DNA of 64,000 nt from Lepisosteus oculatus (taxonomy: Eukaryota; Chordata; Actinopteri; Semionotiformes; Lepisosteidae): contig NC_090698.1 of assembly GCF_040954835.1 (NCBI RefSeq), positions 49,920,284 to 49,984,283 of the forward strand. Direction: 5' to 3'. Of this stretch, positions 12,138 through 23,795 are shown one piece after another (the stretch's first letter is position 1; each line of letters starts with the position of its first letter). A program made the position numbers and the translations under genes. Under the pieces are notes generated by a model that ran no database searches, was not told the origin of the DNA, and saw only the letters and a list, made by a program, of their open reading frames with translations.

Positions 12138-12403
12138 TTTATTGAAAAACACAAGTTTCAGTGCTTATCTACAGACATTTATTGTAAATGTAAATTTGCA
12201 ATTTACAACAAAAGTGAACATTTCATTTACCTGAAGCCTGACTAAGACTGTACAGAGTAATCAATACACACCGACTACAACAATCTGTGCACAGGACACC
12301 ATTCATTAAAAACATACTGCATCAATAAGACACTATAATAACACAACAGTGAAAAACAAACAGAGCTCCAGTGGAAACAGGCCATTGAGCAAATACACAG
12401 ATT
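12138..12403 (-). other. Likely NFIL3 3' UTR with AATAAA-type signal
   Basis: A minus-strand AATAAA (plus 'tttatt' at 12138-12143) lies about 260 bp past the NFIL3 stop codon. The interval is AT-rich and free of recognisable repeats. The true end could also lie further downstream. Confidence 0.45.
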
Positions 12404-13828
12404 TCATTTTGTGTAACATCCTTTAGACAAAGAGCTATGATCAGTAGTGCTTTTGCCCAACTCTACAACAGACACTTGCTGTTTTGTAATGAGTCTTTTT
12501 AGAGATGCAACTTCTGCTGACAAGTCAGCAATACCCTGTTTTAAATACAAGTTTTCAGAATCGGCATCATTGTAAGAATTGTCTTTCAGGTCCACAATTA
12601 GTTTGCTGGTTAAAGGCCCTGGAGAGGCAGGGCAAAGTCTGTTATTACAGTTGCTTGGAACAGTCACTGGGTGGTCCTTGTTGTGCCAGTGTTCTGGCCG
12701 GTGAGACCAGTCCTGGAGATTAGTCACTTGGAGAGATAAAGGACTGATAGAGGACTGTATTAAATCTGAAGTCGTGTGTTTCCTTATCTGATAACATCCT
12801 TTAGCAGACATGTCAAGGGGAGATGACAGTTTTCCTGAGGACTCATAGTCAGGATCTATGGCCTCCACTTTAATCTGAATGGCTCTTGCTTTGATCCTGA
12901 GTTTATGAGGCAGGGCTGAGGAGTTTGTGTCTGGTACCTTGACGGTGGAGGTGCCAATGCTCTTTGGGTCGATGGGAGAAGGAATCGGCCCTTTTGGAAC
13001 CTGCTGCTCATCTTCCCCATCCGAGGCTTTGCTCACCATACCTTCGTCCCCTTCCGAGGTTCTGGGAGAGTTGCTGGAGGACCTTGTAATCTGTAAAATT
13101 GGAGAAGGCTGAGAGTAGCTTCCTGGGAACGGGTTTCCCATATAGTTCCGGTACGGGTCATAGGGGATATTCTCCTCTCTTGCTTCCCGTGTGTAATTAC
13201 CATTCTCAAGTGGTTCTTGTTTGATTATTTCAGGGGTTCTGCAAGTATTTCGTAAAGGGCTATCCTGGGCAACCACAGACGTTTCCGACACATCAGACAG
13301 AGTACTCTGTGGGGAGTGCTTAATAACTGAAATGCAACTGCTGCTCAGCAAGGTGGACTCCGACTCCCCTGAGTAAGAGCTTCTGCTTGTATTGGGCAAG
13401 TTAAAATCCTGATAAAACGCAGCTGTGGAGTTTGAAAGTTTCTGTACCTCCTGGGCATAGGCTGATGAGCTGACCAAACCAAATTTAAGTTTCAAGGACA
13501 GCAGTTCGGCCTTTAAGGTAGCGTTCTCCTCCCCCAAGGCCATCAGTTTATTCTCAAGGACCATATCATTCAGTCGCCTCTTCTCCCTAGACCGTTTGGC
13601 AGCCTCGTTGTTTTTCCGTCTTTTCTCCCAATACTGGTCATCCTTCTTTTCATCGGGGATAAACTCGCGTTTCCTGCGGCACGTCGAGGTCTTCTGCTTA
13701 AAAGCCACACCAGGTAATTTCTGACCCACCAACTCCCTGTCCGAGCCTTGTAAAGCAGCCGCAAGCACTAAAACATCATCTCCACCGCAAGAGTCTACAG
13801 TCCTCTGCTCTTTTTTAATCGATTGCAT
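12404..13828 (-). CDS. nfil3: NFIL3/E4BP4 bZIP transcriptional repressor
   Basis: Nuclear repressor that binds D-box type sites (RTTAYGTAAY) as a dimer; in vertebrates it acts in circadian output and in immune-cell development. The 474-residue protein is close to the human length. Basic region: residues about 51-85, with [14 protein letters not shown] and then the DNA-contacting [13 protein letters not shown] (73-85). The leucine zipper is about 86-118 ([19 protein letters not shown]). The middle keeps [13 protein letters not shown], a IKQEP SUMO-type site, and [14 protein letters not shown] followed by [13 protein letters not shown]. The C-terminal part keeps [19 protein letters not shown] and [16 protein letters not shown]. 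The start is firm: an in-frame TGA lies two codons upstream (13832-13834), and the Met fits the second Met of the human protein (MQ..KKEQ). The coding region has no intron, as in other vertebrates. ROR2 lies upstream in the same orientation, as in human. Confidence 0.98.
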   Translation of the reverse strand: MQSIKKEQRTVDSCGGDDVLVLAAALQGSDRELVGQKLPGVAFKQKTSTCRRKREFIPDEKKDDQYWEKRRKNNEAAKRSREKRRLNDMVLENKLMALGEENATLKAELLSLKLKFGLVSSSAYAQEVQKLSNSTAAFYQDFNLPNTSRSSYSGESESTLLSSSCISVIKHSPQSTLSDVSETSVVAQDSPLRNTCRTPEIIKQEPLENGNYTREAREENIPYDPYRNYMGNPFPGSYSQPSPILQITRSSSNSPRTSEGDEGMVSKASDGEDEQQVPKGPIPSPIDPKSIGTSTVKVPDTNSSALPHKLRIKARAIQIKVEAIDPDYESSGKLSSPLDMSAKGCYQIRKHTTSDLIQSSISPLSLQVTNLQDWSHRPEHWHNKDHPVTVPSNCNNRLCPASPGPLTSKLIVDLKDNSYNDADSENLYLKQGIADLSAEVASLKRLITKQQVSVVELGKSTTDHSSLSKGCYTK

Positions 13829-13984
13829 ATTTCAAAATTTCAAAACACTGCTTTGGCTTTAAAAAAGGCTCTACAAGGATTTCATTTTTCGTACAGGTAA
13901 GACTCAGATGCAGCAGTGTTCTTAATGCCTTTTAATTCCAGAAGATGGTGGTTTCTTTCTTCAGTGGCAAAGGTTCTACAATAC
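13829..13984 (-). other. NFIL3 5' UTR part of coding exon, with splice acceptor
   Basis: A pyrimidine-rich acceptor ends at 13985-13986 (minus strand 'cccctcttttag' then 'gtattgtag'), so the coding exon should start at 13984 with about 156 bp of 5' UTR. NFIL3 usually has a non-coding first exon far upstream; its donor was not identified with certainty here. Confidence 0.65.
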
Positions 13985-14059
13985 CTAAAAGAGGGGAAGA
14001 AAGAGGCAGACGTCATAAATAATTGGAATCTTGATTTCTCTCAATGTGCCAAGTGTAAC

Positions 14060-14115
14060 TTCCTCTGACTCAGTACAGCTGCAATGCACTTAAGATCTTA
14101 TTTTATGAGTCAGCC
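14060..14115. promoter_or_regulatory. Pair of AP-1 type sites next to NFIL3 exon
   Basis: TGACTCA at 14066-14072 and TGAGTCA at 14106-14112 are perfect AP-1 cores, 40 bp apart. They lie about 80-130 bp upstream of the NFIL3 coding-exon acceptor. Binding is inference; the words are seen directly. Confidence 0.35.
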
Positions 14116-14985
14116 TTTGCAAGTAACTAGGGGAATTTAGCAGAACACCTTAAAGAGTTTTGTCAGAGAAAAAGGAGTACGCAAAGTACACTGAATGAAT
14201 ACCGTTTTAAACAGAATAAGCCTCCCTGCAGTTCTGGGGTCCTGCTTACCATTGATAAGAATCATTATTTATCATAATGGAAGTGGAAACACTGAACAAG
14301 ATTCATAAAATAAAAGCATTTATTTAAAAAAATGCACAATCTTAAGCTTTGGTCACTACATATGATTACAGAAACAGTTTTTGTTCAAAGGAAGCTGATG
14401 TGGCTTACAACATAATTCAATGTTCCCTTTGGCATGCTTTATAGATAATGAAAGCAAACTTAATAAAAAGAGAGCAGCATATACTAGTTCAACCTGACTA
14501 AAGTGCACTCAAGTTCAAATGTAATTACACGAGTGAATTGCGACAACTGCTACTGCCCAGAGTAGTGTCTTTTAAAGACAATTTAAGAAATAAAATTATG
14601 TTCCAGTTACCTTCAAAAGGCAGTCACACATCACCTAAGCAATTCCAAACTTACGTGTTTTTTGTTCAGAACTTTAATAAATACTTAGTACTCTCAAGTA
14701 CAAAGAGGTTCATTTTCTCTGCCTAAAAATCTCTTCATGTCTATTCTACTTAATTTCATAAGGATTCTTTAAGGGTCTGAGATTGTCACTATTTCATGAT
14801 GTTAGAGTATTACAATCTAAAATATAAATAATTAATAGATCAAATGTATTGATATACATCTTACAAAAGCAAAACGTATTAACAGTTATTGTTTTCTTGT
14901 AGGTATTCTAAAATGTGGTTTAATCAGAGCTCAATGAATGAATACAAATTTGTGAACATATGTTTCAAGATTTAATCATAGCTCT
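14116..14985. other. NFIL3 intron/upstream DNA
   Basis: AT-rich, no repeat family and no long open frame recognised. Probably within the NFIL3 first intron. Confidence 0.45.
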
Positions 14986-14990
14986 TTCAC

Positions 14991-15143
14991 AACATCACAG
15001 ATTAATAACAATGTCTTTCTGCACCATGTACCGTATGTGGGTGATATAAATGATTACAACCTACAAATGCTACAAACAGAACAGAAAGACATTGTCATTA
15101 ATCTGTGATGTTGGGAAATGTTACAACCTACAAATGCTACAAA
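14991..15143. repeat. 31-bp inverted repeat with interlaced 23-bp direct repeat
   Basis: Arm 1 at 14991-15021 and arm 2 at 15082-15112 are reverse complements at 30 of 31 positions, with a 60-bp spacer. A 23-bp word starting 'ttacaacctac' occurs perfectly at 15054-15076 (inside the spacer) and again at 15121-15143 (just after arm 2). No known repeat family was recognised. See findings. Confidence 0.9.
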
Positions 15144-15660
15144 TCTTCATTTAAAAGGAAAGAAATCAAAGCTTTCACAGAAGACACCCTTAAATAAAAA
15201 CTAACAGTACTTGGAAGAGATTTACAACTGGTAAATGCAAATTACTAATTCATAGGGCTACTAATTTGCATTCAATCATAAAAGGGTGCGTGTACACTTG
15301 TAAAAAAAAAGAATCATCATACCAGCTTGCAATATCACTAACACATCACTGTATTCAACTTATTAGAAAATGACTATTGTCACTTTCAATGAACAAGACA
15401 GGTATGACATGAAATCTGAAGTGTACTAAGACACCCATGGTCAAATTCATAAGACAATTACAAAACGCGCTCATTTTCTGAAAACAAAAAAACTGGCAAA
15501 ATAAAGATGTAAAGTGGTTATATTCACATGGTCCCAGAGGGCCATGGTAGGCTACATTTATGAGTAACTTGTATCCCAGATGAGTAAGACCTGGAAGGTA
15601 GTAACAAGGAGTGAATATTAAGTGGTATGTGACATTAACTTTTTCAGGAAACTAGTTTAA
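15144..15660. other. NFIL3 intron/upstream DNA, nothing recognised
   Basis: AT-rich sequence without open frames of note or recognised repeats. Confidence 0.45.
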
Positions 15661-15663
15661 AAC

Positions 15664-15780
15664 CAGACAAGATAGCTCAATGAGTTAAACCACAGCCTTG
15701 GGTGCCCAAATGGTTCTAAGAGCACAAGTTCAAATCCCACTCCCAGCTTTCAAAAAAAAATCCCTGAAATTGTAGGGAGC
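15664..15780 (+). repeat. tRNA-Leu-like pseudogene or SINE head
   Basis: The stretch 'gatagctcaatgagttaa' resembles a tRNA box A region and 'caagttcaaatccc' a box B. The spacing of about 50 bp and a variable-arm-like segment between them fit a tRNA-Leu-type origin. Mismatches in the stems make a working tRNA unlikely. A different SINE follows directly at 15781, so this may be an older insertion. Confidence 0.5.
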
Positions 15781-16112
15781 TGTAATGGTTAGCATTGCTA
15801 CCTCACAATGCTGGGGACACAGTGTTCACTTCTGGACCTAGAATGCTATCTAAATGGAGTTTGTATGCTCTTGTGAGTTTTCTCTGGGTGCTCCAGTTTG
15901 CTCCCACAGTCCAAAGATATACTAGTAGGTTAGATGGTTTCTGGGAAACTGGCATGAGTGTGTATGTGTCTGTGTGTGCCCTGTGATGGACTGGCATCCC
16001 ATTCAGGGCATATCTCGCCTAGCCTAGCTGCTTGCTGGGTTAGGCTCGGGCTCCCCCGTTACCCTTAACCTGATGAAGCAGTTAGAAAATGGACAGATAG
16101 TTTAAAACCTAG
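15781..16112 (+). repeat. SINE, tRNA-headed family 1
   Basis: Landmarks in order: 'atggttagcattgctacctc', 'gtccaaagatatacta', 'ggttagatggtttctgggaa', 'ccctgtgatggactggcatc', and the tail 'gaagcagttagaaaatgg' then 'acagatag'. Open frames at 15795-15997 are repeat-derived. Confidence 0.85.
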
Positions 16113-16249
16113 ACCATCTGTTCTCTGATAAAGGTAAGATCAACCTAGTCAGCAGCCAGTGCTTTATTTATAAGATGTGCTCTGATATAAAGGCTTGCAC
16201 CACATTTTGATTATATTTAATATATTGTTCTCTTACAGATTGGAAGACC

Positions 16250-16690
16250 TCTTACATATGCCAAGTGAAACATCTAAAGCATGCAAAGCAATGCGCAAAA
16301 AGTGGGTGCTTTGGGTCCACCTCAGTGACTCAACCAGCAAAGGTCCTTGCCCAAGCTCTGTGATCACAGAATCAGGACCGAATCATGTCACTAGTCAACT
16401 GCAACCGGGACCACTGGCTGAGTGTCATCAAGTGCAGGTGGGCTCTACTGGCTGCGAGCGACATATTGACACCTGTGGCCTCCTGGCATACAGTGCTGTC
16501 GGCGAGGGAAGGACCAATCGTCCAGTTGGTACTGAACCTTTCGTGAGGGGCTGTGATGCCAGTGACATGTGAAAAGACAAATGGCAGGAATTGGGCAGAT
16601 GGGAGTAGTCTCCCTACACTTTCCCCATGTGTGGTCACAGGGTTCTTGGCAGGAAAATAAGACTTTAAACAAAGCCACTGGCTATTTGAA
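16250..16690. other. GC-richer unclassified block, possible repeat
   Basis: This stretch is clearly GC-richer than its flanks and stays open for 125 codons (+) and 88 codons (-) without a recognisable domain. Words such as 'ctgtggcctcctggcatac' look repeat-like, but I could not assign a family and saw no second copy in this window. Confidence 0.4.
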
Positions 16691-17750
16691 AATCATCTGT
16701 CTGTCTATTCTAAATTTATAAAAAAGCAAGTACATCTAATTAGGAAGGATTGTGAACGTTGTGCGTTTTCTCTAGACCTTTCATGGGCTACTACAGAAAA
16801 TCTGAAACAAAACCTTTGGTGATGCTACCACAATATTTGAATTTGGTTTCGTAGGGCATACTTGAGAGGGTAAGAGAGAAAATCAGGAGGACTTAAGTTA
16901 ATCAAATAACATGAATAATCACAATAACAGTGATTGTTATTGACATACTGTATACATATATCTGACTAACTTGTAAGTTCAATACACTATTTTGAGATAC
17001 CAAAAAGTCCTTTTAAACTTAGTTCAGAGTTAAGATAAAAATACACATCCTGTTTTAATTTATTCCTGACTTGCTATTTATGACTCATTCATTTCAGTTG
17101 GGCTCCATAATTAAAATATTATGATTTCATCAACTGAACATTTGACAGTTCTGAGTGAATAATAACTTAAATCACTATACAATAAGATATAGTCAACAGT
17201 ATTTTATTCATAAATACAATTCATTTAATGACTCGACACACCTATGAATGAACAATATGATCAGGTTTTGGACATAACTGTAAGTGATTCCTGGACTCAA
17301 TGTTCTAGTTAAATATGTCTTCACTTAAAAAATGAAAATAAACCCTCGGGAATAATGGATAAAGTAAAGACGCATCAGAGATACATTGGGCTACTTAACC
17401 AATATACATAAAATAGGTAGAGATAAAAAAAGGTGAGATTTTTAAAAAGTCGTCAAGATAAAGTAAAATAAAAAACACGGGAAAAACAATATAAAACGTT
17501 TTATATAAAACATAGAAAGCAGCCACAGTTAAATCCCTCATAAAAAGATTGAAATAACCGCATAAAGGTAACAATAACACATCCAAGTATTAAAAATGAA
17601 AACAGTACAAAAGTTACCCACTTTGGGCAGTAAAACGTTTCCATTGTTAGCTCAGGCATTTTTTCCAAACAGTTTGAAGCTGTACTCTGCCAGTTTTGGA
17701 AAATCTGGCACGCCTTACTTGAACTCTGCACTATTGCTCAAATGCAAATT
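16691..17750. other. NFIL3 upstream DNA, nothing recognised
   Basis: AT-rich sequence with poly-A/T runs and no recognised repeat or gene. Confidence 0.45.
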
Positions 17751-17751
17751 G

Positions 17752-20420
17752 TTATGCAACTGCCTCAGCAACTCTCACTACGGCTAGCCTCTCGGATTCG
17801 AATTATGTCACTCGTTTATCGGAGTATCCCGATTACACAATTACTTTACCTCTTTGTAAACTAAAAATAAATAAAGCCAAGCTCACGCATAAACAGACAA
17901 ACGGCTCGACACACTTGCACTGATAAAAATAGTTTAAAAGCTCCCCCGGCGTTAACTCTAAAAATAGGTAAGGGCGAAAAGAAGTTAAGTATCCGTCGGG
18001 ATAGCATCTGTGGGACGTTTAAATACTGAACAACATTTGGATTCATGTCGGAAATTATAAGGCTGAATTACACAGATGACCTTCAGGTGACAGTTGCTGA
18101 TCGGATTGTATCTTAATTGTCTGTGGTTAAAAGAAATTTCATCGTACGGATTAGGGCGGGCTGCCTGACTGGATTCCCGGACTGTTAAGCAATATTATAA
18201 TATGTGCTGTTGTGCTAAATGTTCATTGCAACACTGTACATGTAGACGTACAGTACGTGACTAAGGCACCATTGGAGCTCGTAGGACTCGCTGCTTTCAC
18301 GCCAGCCAGTCGTGTTTATTAGCGCACCAGGAACAAAGGAATGCACCCTGCCATCCATACACGTGTATGCAGCCGATAGGGGAAAAAAACGGGAATTAAA
18401 GCACATATAAAAGATGTCAGGTTTCGTGAGCTAGACGTAAAACACGTGCTTTTAATATTAATATTTCAGACCATTCTCCTCTCAGACTAAAAATCTTTTC
18501 AGAGCTTGGAGTATTCAAGCCCAGATTCGTATTTTTTTTTAAAAGTTGCTGAGATTATTTTGTATGCGCACAGGAAAAAATATGTATTTCTCTGGTTTGC
18601 CTTTTTTAGATGTTAGCGTACGCAAAGCCACACTCCAGCTCCCCTTTTATGGACAACGGTCTAGCCAGACCTGCGTAAGAATGCGAAACACCAACGCCCC
18701 TTGACATCCCACTAGCTATGCGCCACACACACAAAAAAAAGATACTATCACAACACAAAAGTGTAACTTAACTATTCTACTATTACATAAGAGAGCAAAC
18801 ATTGCTAGCTCAAAGACGAGTTTACCGGTTAACCCGTTTCTGGCGTGCGTTGCACCTCGTTTAAAGAAGTGCTCGGAACATGGCCTCATGGTTGTTTTGT
18901 TCAATTCAGGTTTAAGATTGGCATTTTCAAATGCTTGCCTCACTTATCTGACTCGGTAATTCAAACAAGACTCAAGATTTCCGAAATCGAGAAGAAATAA
19001 CTTAAAACCTCTGCGCCGGCAGGTTTAACAACAACTCACCCCTTGTAAGTTTTGTGATTTTGTTTCCAGTAAGAGAAAGCGTATCTTTAGTCAAACAATC
19101 CTCAATGCCTACATTCGCATGGGTGAATTAAACATTGTTCACGTCTATGTCCCAGATTCCTTTATTGTCAGGATTACAAAATCGCGTAATCAGCTCCCCT
19201 ATTCTTTCCACCAGCTGCCAGCAAATTCTGTGGCTGCATTATGCAACATTTCCAGGAACGATCCTGTCGTACGTCCTCAGAACAACCGTGACTGATAATA
19301 TTGATGAAATACGCAATGACGAAGGAATGTTATGTATTTCATTTAATTAAACGGGCACGCGTACGAATCAAATCCATCAATTCCGGCTAAATTAGCCCAA
19401 AGTGTTTAATTATGAATTATTTCCCCTCAGGGTCTCTTTTACTATTACTTGGGAAGTAAACCTATGCTTAAGCCCATAATGTACATGTGAGTAAATAAAA
19501 ATCTCCATTCATAACTGGTTTTAAGTGAGAAACTTGGTAAACTCACCAGTCCGCGTTCGTGTATGCATTCATAGGTCTCAGACAATACATTCACTCCTAA
19601 CTGGTCATTGATCGTATAAATTAAGAACCACAAAGCAACAATGGCAGGATCATGACTTTTATCACATCAACGTCTCTATACAGAACAGCGCACATGATTA
19701 ATTTTCTGGGTCACTATGCCATGGTTACAACGGTGATGTTTACACAACCTGAAAATCATGCCACAGCCAGGACCTCGTTCCCCACAGACACTGAAAAGTC
19801 ATCAAAGCTTATGAATTAAAACCCAGAGACGGAATTCGCAACAGTGGATCCTTAGACTGTATTATTATACGGCAAATATATATTACGTTCAAAAAAGACT
19901 ACGTGCCACTCTGGTACACTGCAATGTAACTATTTACCTTAAGGTGGCGATTATCCCATTGAATAAATCCTCAAAAACTAAGTATCTGTAGGTTTTCAAT
20001 AAACAAGTAATGGTTTACCTTTTCAATCGAACACGACCTAAATGTCAAAGATGCGGCGTCCTGTGACATCGTAGTTTAAAATACACGTCGGTACCAAGAA
20101 AAAAAACAAGTTAAGTTTCCTTGGTGGTCAAAATCCAATTGCATTGAAGTAAAACCTCTCTCTCCCTAGCTTTCCAGTCCTGGAGTGTCTGCTCCACAGA
20201 TCTGTGTTAGTAGGTCAGTCAAGAAACGTATTGGCAACACAGCGTGTTATTGACACTTAAAACAGCCAATCCGAGAAAGGCATTATCTGATTTCACCCAA
20301 TGATGACCTACCCGAGCTGCGAAACCAGTCTCTGGTACACAAGAGTGTATCTTCTGCACCGAATTTGCACCTATTGCATAACAAGCTAGAGAGCAACGGA
20401 GTTATATGTATAATGTGACT
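17752..20420 (-). promoter_or_regulatory. Candidate NFIL3 promoter/first-exon region
   Basis: Compared with its flanks this stretch has many more CpG dinucleotides, no recognised repeats, and no long coding frames, as expected for a conserved promoter region of the minus-strand gene ending near 12.4 kb. It contains two identical D-box-like words TTATGCAAC (17752-17760 and 19239-19247) and one CACGTG E-box (18443-18448). Possible minus-strand splice donors (for example near 20029 and 19936) exist, but none can be chosen. A transcription start cannot be placed from the sequence. Confidence 0.4.
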
Positions 20421-23400
20421 ACTGTATGTAGTAAGAGAAAGATGTTTCGCCCGGTAGGATTACCAATGGGGTGTGACGGGGTCTTATTTGAAGGATTTTT
20501 TCAGATGAGTTCTGAGGACACTAAAATAACTAGTTGGAAGTTTCAAAAGCGTAGAAATGCAGACGGGGATCATGCGCTCAAAACGGGACTGTAAACATAA
20601 CATTTCACTGTAGAAGGTCTGTCTTTATTTTCTTTCTACAGTACTTGAATGTGTTTTTAAAAATCCTCTTGGTAACGACAGTGCAAAAACACATTCAATT
20701 TATCTACCCATGTGTCCGCAGCAAAGAGAGAGAAAAAGATGCATACTTTTTCACAAGGTTTTGTAACATCCCAGACTAATGAGGGTGACACTGAGTAGAA
20801 GTTAAGGCTCTGTACTCTAGGGCTTAAGGTTCCACAACACAATGGATACTATTGTTATATCCTTGGAAAAGGTAGCTATCCCGATATTGTTCCAGTCCTA
20901 AATATGACTCTGCATTGCCCTGTGATAGACTAGTGTTTTATTCAGAGAGATCAACGTATTCTCAAGTTCACGTCACACAACAGAAAACTGTTCAGACCTG
21001 ACGAGGCATAAAGCTTGAGTACAACCTTCACATTTATCTGCTGGACTTCAGTGTTAAATCTTCTCCCGTATTTGCTTTTTGCATGTGTGTTACGGAGGTG
21101 AACAAATACATTCAAGTAGCCAACATTATTTCAGTTTCAAAACCTGGCAGTAATTTTGTTTTTGTTTTCCAATCTTTGGCATTTACAAAAGCAAATACAA
21201 ACAAATGTATTTCCTAATACGGGAATACAGTAAGCTATTGCAAAAGTACAGTATTTTGTAAAAAATGTTAGAACTTTAGAGGAATACATTATCTAGGATT
21301 TACAGTGAAGGGGATGGTGTATATGTTTGAAATTAACTTTTTTAACTCTACACTTTCAGAATAAACTGACTTGAAATCTACTTTATTATAGTAAAGTTAT
21401 TTAATAGAATTCCTGTATAGTTAGATATACTGTAGGTAACTCTGGAGTAAATTCACATTCTAATTGATGTGTTCACAAAGACAGTGTGAGTGCTTACAGC
21501 TCTGGATCCATTCATTACTATTGGGTTGTGGTTTATGGGTTCAATGTTGTAGCGCTTTGCTGTTGTATATTTTTAAACTGGAGATCGATTAGACTGATTG
21601 CTGCAGTCCACCAGTATGTACCAATGGATACCTGTACTGCTGGAGATGTTCACCTGTAGTGGACTAGCAATTGGAGATTATTCTCAGTTTGCTTAAAGAC
21701 TGTCTTGTGACGGCCTTAACATTACACAGAAAATGCAGTCTTTTCCTCAGTAATGTGAAAACATTTCAGCAAATGGAAATAACATTACACTATAACTAGT
21801 ATATGGCGGTAACAAACAATACGTTTTTGCAATCTTTAGTTATTAAGTATTGATATATGGATTACTCCACAATAATGAGTACTCAAAGGGTTTTTCTTTC
21901 AGGGTTTGGATAAACAAGCATCGGAGAGGGCTAAACAAGGAAGTTCTCCTTTCTTTTGAGAACTTTTTAACCATTTCATAAAGATGATTTTACTAGTTGA
22001 GTGGCCTAAACATATTCCTGTCTCACCTCACACCCCTTGGGTCCAGTGTTCAATTCATGTTCTTTTCTTTTGTGATTCTAAATTAAACTGTAGGGCTGCA
22101 GTATATAAAATGACAGTCATCAGGATTATGAAGATAAAACTCTCTGCCACACTGAAATCTGCAGCCTAAATAGCAGAGATATAAAGTTTGACACAATGTT
22201 GGGCACAAAACAGAGCACAGAGCATGTCAGTGCTTAGTAGCTTGGACTTGTGCGCCGGGTAAGAGCTGATGCAGATGCATGTGCAAAACAATGATGTGAT
22301 GTGAGATATATACTGTATATACCACAAATACAGAAGCACAGTAGCAAAACTGAAAAAAATCACATTGAGTTGCTCTCTTTATTATAAAAAGATCAGAATG
22401 TAACTCAGTAGACAAACCAAACAATCCAGGAACCAGTGTGAGGAGACCTGATACTTATCTCTTAGGCAAAACAAAACCCAGCCCCCTTTAAGCAAACCAA
22501 AACCAGTTTCTAAACAAACATTTAAGTCTGAAATAACACAGCAACTCAGAGCTGTTGAGTACTTACTACCCACCAGCATTTTTGGAACTATTTGAACTAA
22601 AAGAGGAGACATTTAACTTATTGCCTAAATTGAATTAGCCATGTGTGTAGGAAGTGAACTTGTTAACTTAAATGGAATTTCCCTCACACATTCACATGGC
22701 TGCCAACAACAAACTATGAAGTCATTAACTGAGCAGCCTCCCTGTCACAAGAGTGCATCATTACTTAATTCATAGGACAATATGCTTAAAATCTTAGCTA
22801 CAAGATAAATCTAACACACGCTGAAAATTAATAGTTATGTCTATCAAGCAAACACAGACTCGTTTATGTAACACTTGGATTTCTACAATACAATAAACGG
22901 TTCATGAAAAGGTGCAGTCAACAAGCTTAGACAAGCTATACTGAGTATTCATTATTCACAAACATTGTGTAATTTATTTTTCCAAAGTTAGGTAAAGTAA
23001 ATATTACTAATCCAGGACTCCAGGACTGTGTAACATGTTAAAACTATAAACTCCCTCGTACTCATCCATTTTCAGTTCATCTGGCATTTGAATATGATGC
23101 TAATTAACAGCATTTGAAATGATCTTATCTTAAAATAACACCATGTGTACCTTGACTGCAACTTCACTTTGTTAAAATATGTGCTTTCAATGCTTGTAAT
23201 TCACTAACCAAAGTGTGAACAGTCTTTGTGTTAAATGTTCTTTCAGAATGTTGCAGTGGTAAAATCAATACATATTTAGTGGAATTAAGTGATATGTGAA
23301 AGCTCACGCATAAAACAGCATCATAAAAAGGTAGTGACGTTTATGCGTAGGAGTAATCTCTTGGTCCTCTGTGTTTCAAACAAAACTTTGATCTAGAGTA

Positions 23401-23488
23401 GACTATCCACCTTTAAAATATACAGATAAACATTTCTGCTATTAAAATACATTTTCTTTTCTGATTTAAATAGGCAAAAATCTGTGTT
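20421..23488. other. Intergenic, few landmarks
   Basis: Mostly AT-rich unique-looking DNA. At about 20890-20945 the words 'cctgtgatagactagtg' may be the end of a SINE. Short frames at 20406-22612 have no recognised domains. Confidence 0.4.
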
Positions 23489-23795
23489 ATGGGCAGCACA
23501 GTGAAGCAGTGGTTAGCATTGCCGCCTCACAGCGCTGAAGCCCTGGGTTCAATTACCATGCTGCTGTCTGGGTGTTCCGATTTCGTCCCACAGTGCAGAG
23601 ACATACTGATAGGTTAATTGGTTCCTGGGAAAATTATTCCGGTTGTGAGTATGAATGTGTTTTGTGGCTTTGTGTCCTGGGCCAGACCTGTGATGGACTG
23701 GTGCCCCATCTAGGCTGTATTCCACCTTGGACCCATTGTTTTGTGGATAGGCTCTGGCTCCCCTGCTTCCTGTTCATGGAACGGAATCTATAATA
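23489..23795 (+). repeat. SINE, tRNA-headed family 1
   Basis: A well preserved head, 'gggcagcacagtgaagcagt' and 'ggttagcattgccgcctcac', with box-B-like 'gggttcaattacc'. Then come 'acatactgataggttaattg', 'tgatggactggtgccccatc' and a truncated tail. Confidence 0.88.

Noticed and set aside
15664..15745. Functional tRNA-Leu gene
   Set aside because: Box A and B are recognisable but stem pairing looks degraded and it abuts a SINE; treated as pseudogene or SINE head.
16195..16678. Overlapping frames of 125, 88 and 77 codons on both strands
   Set aside because: All lie in one GC-richer block; mutually overlapping frames on both strands indicate composition rather than genes.
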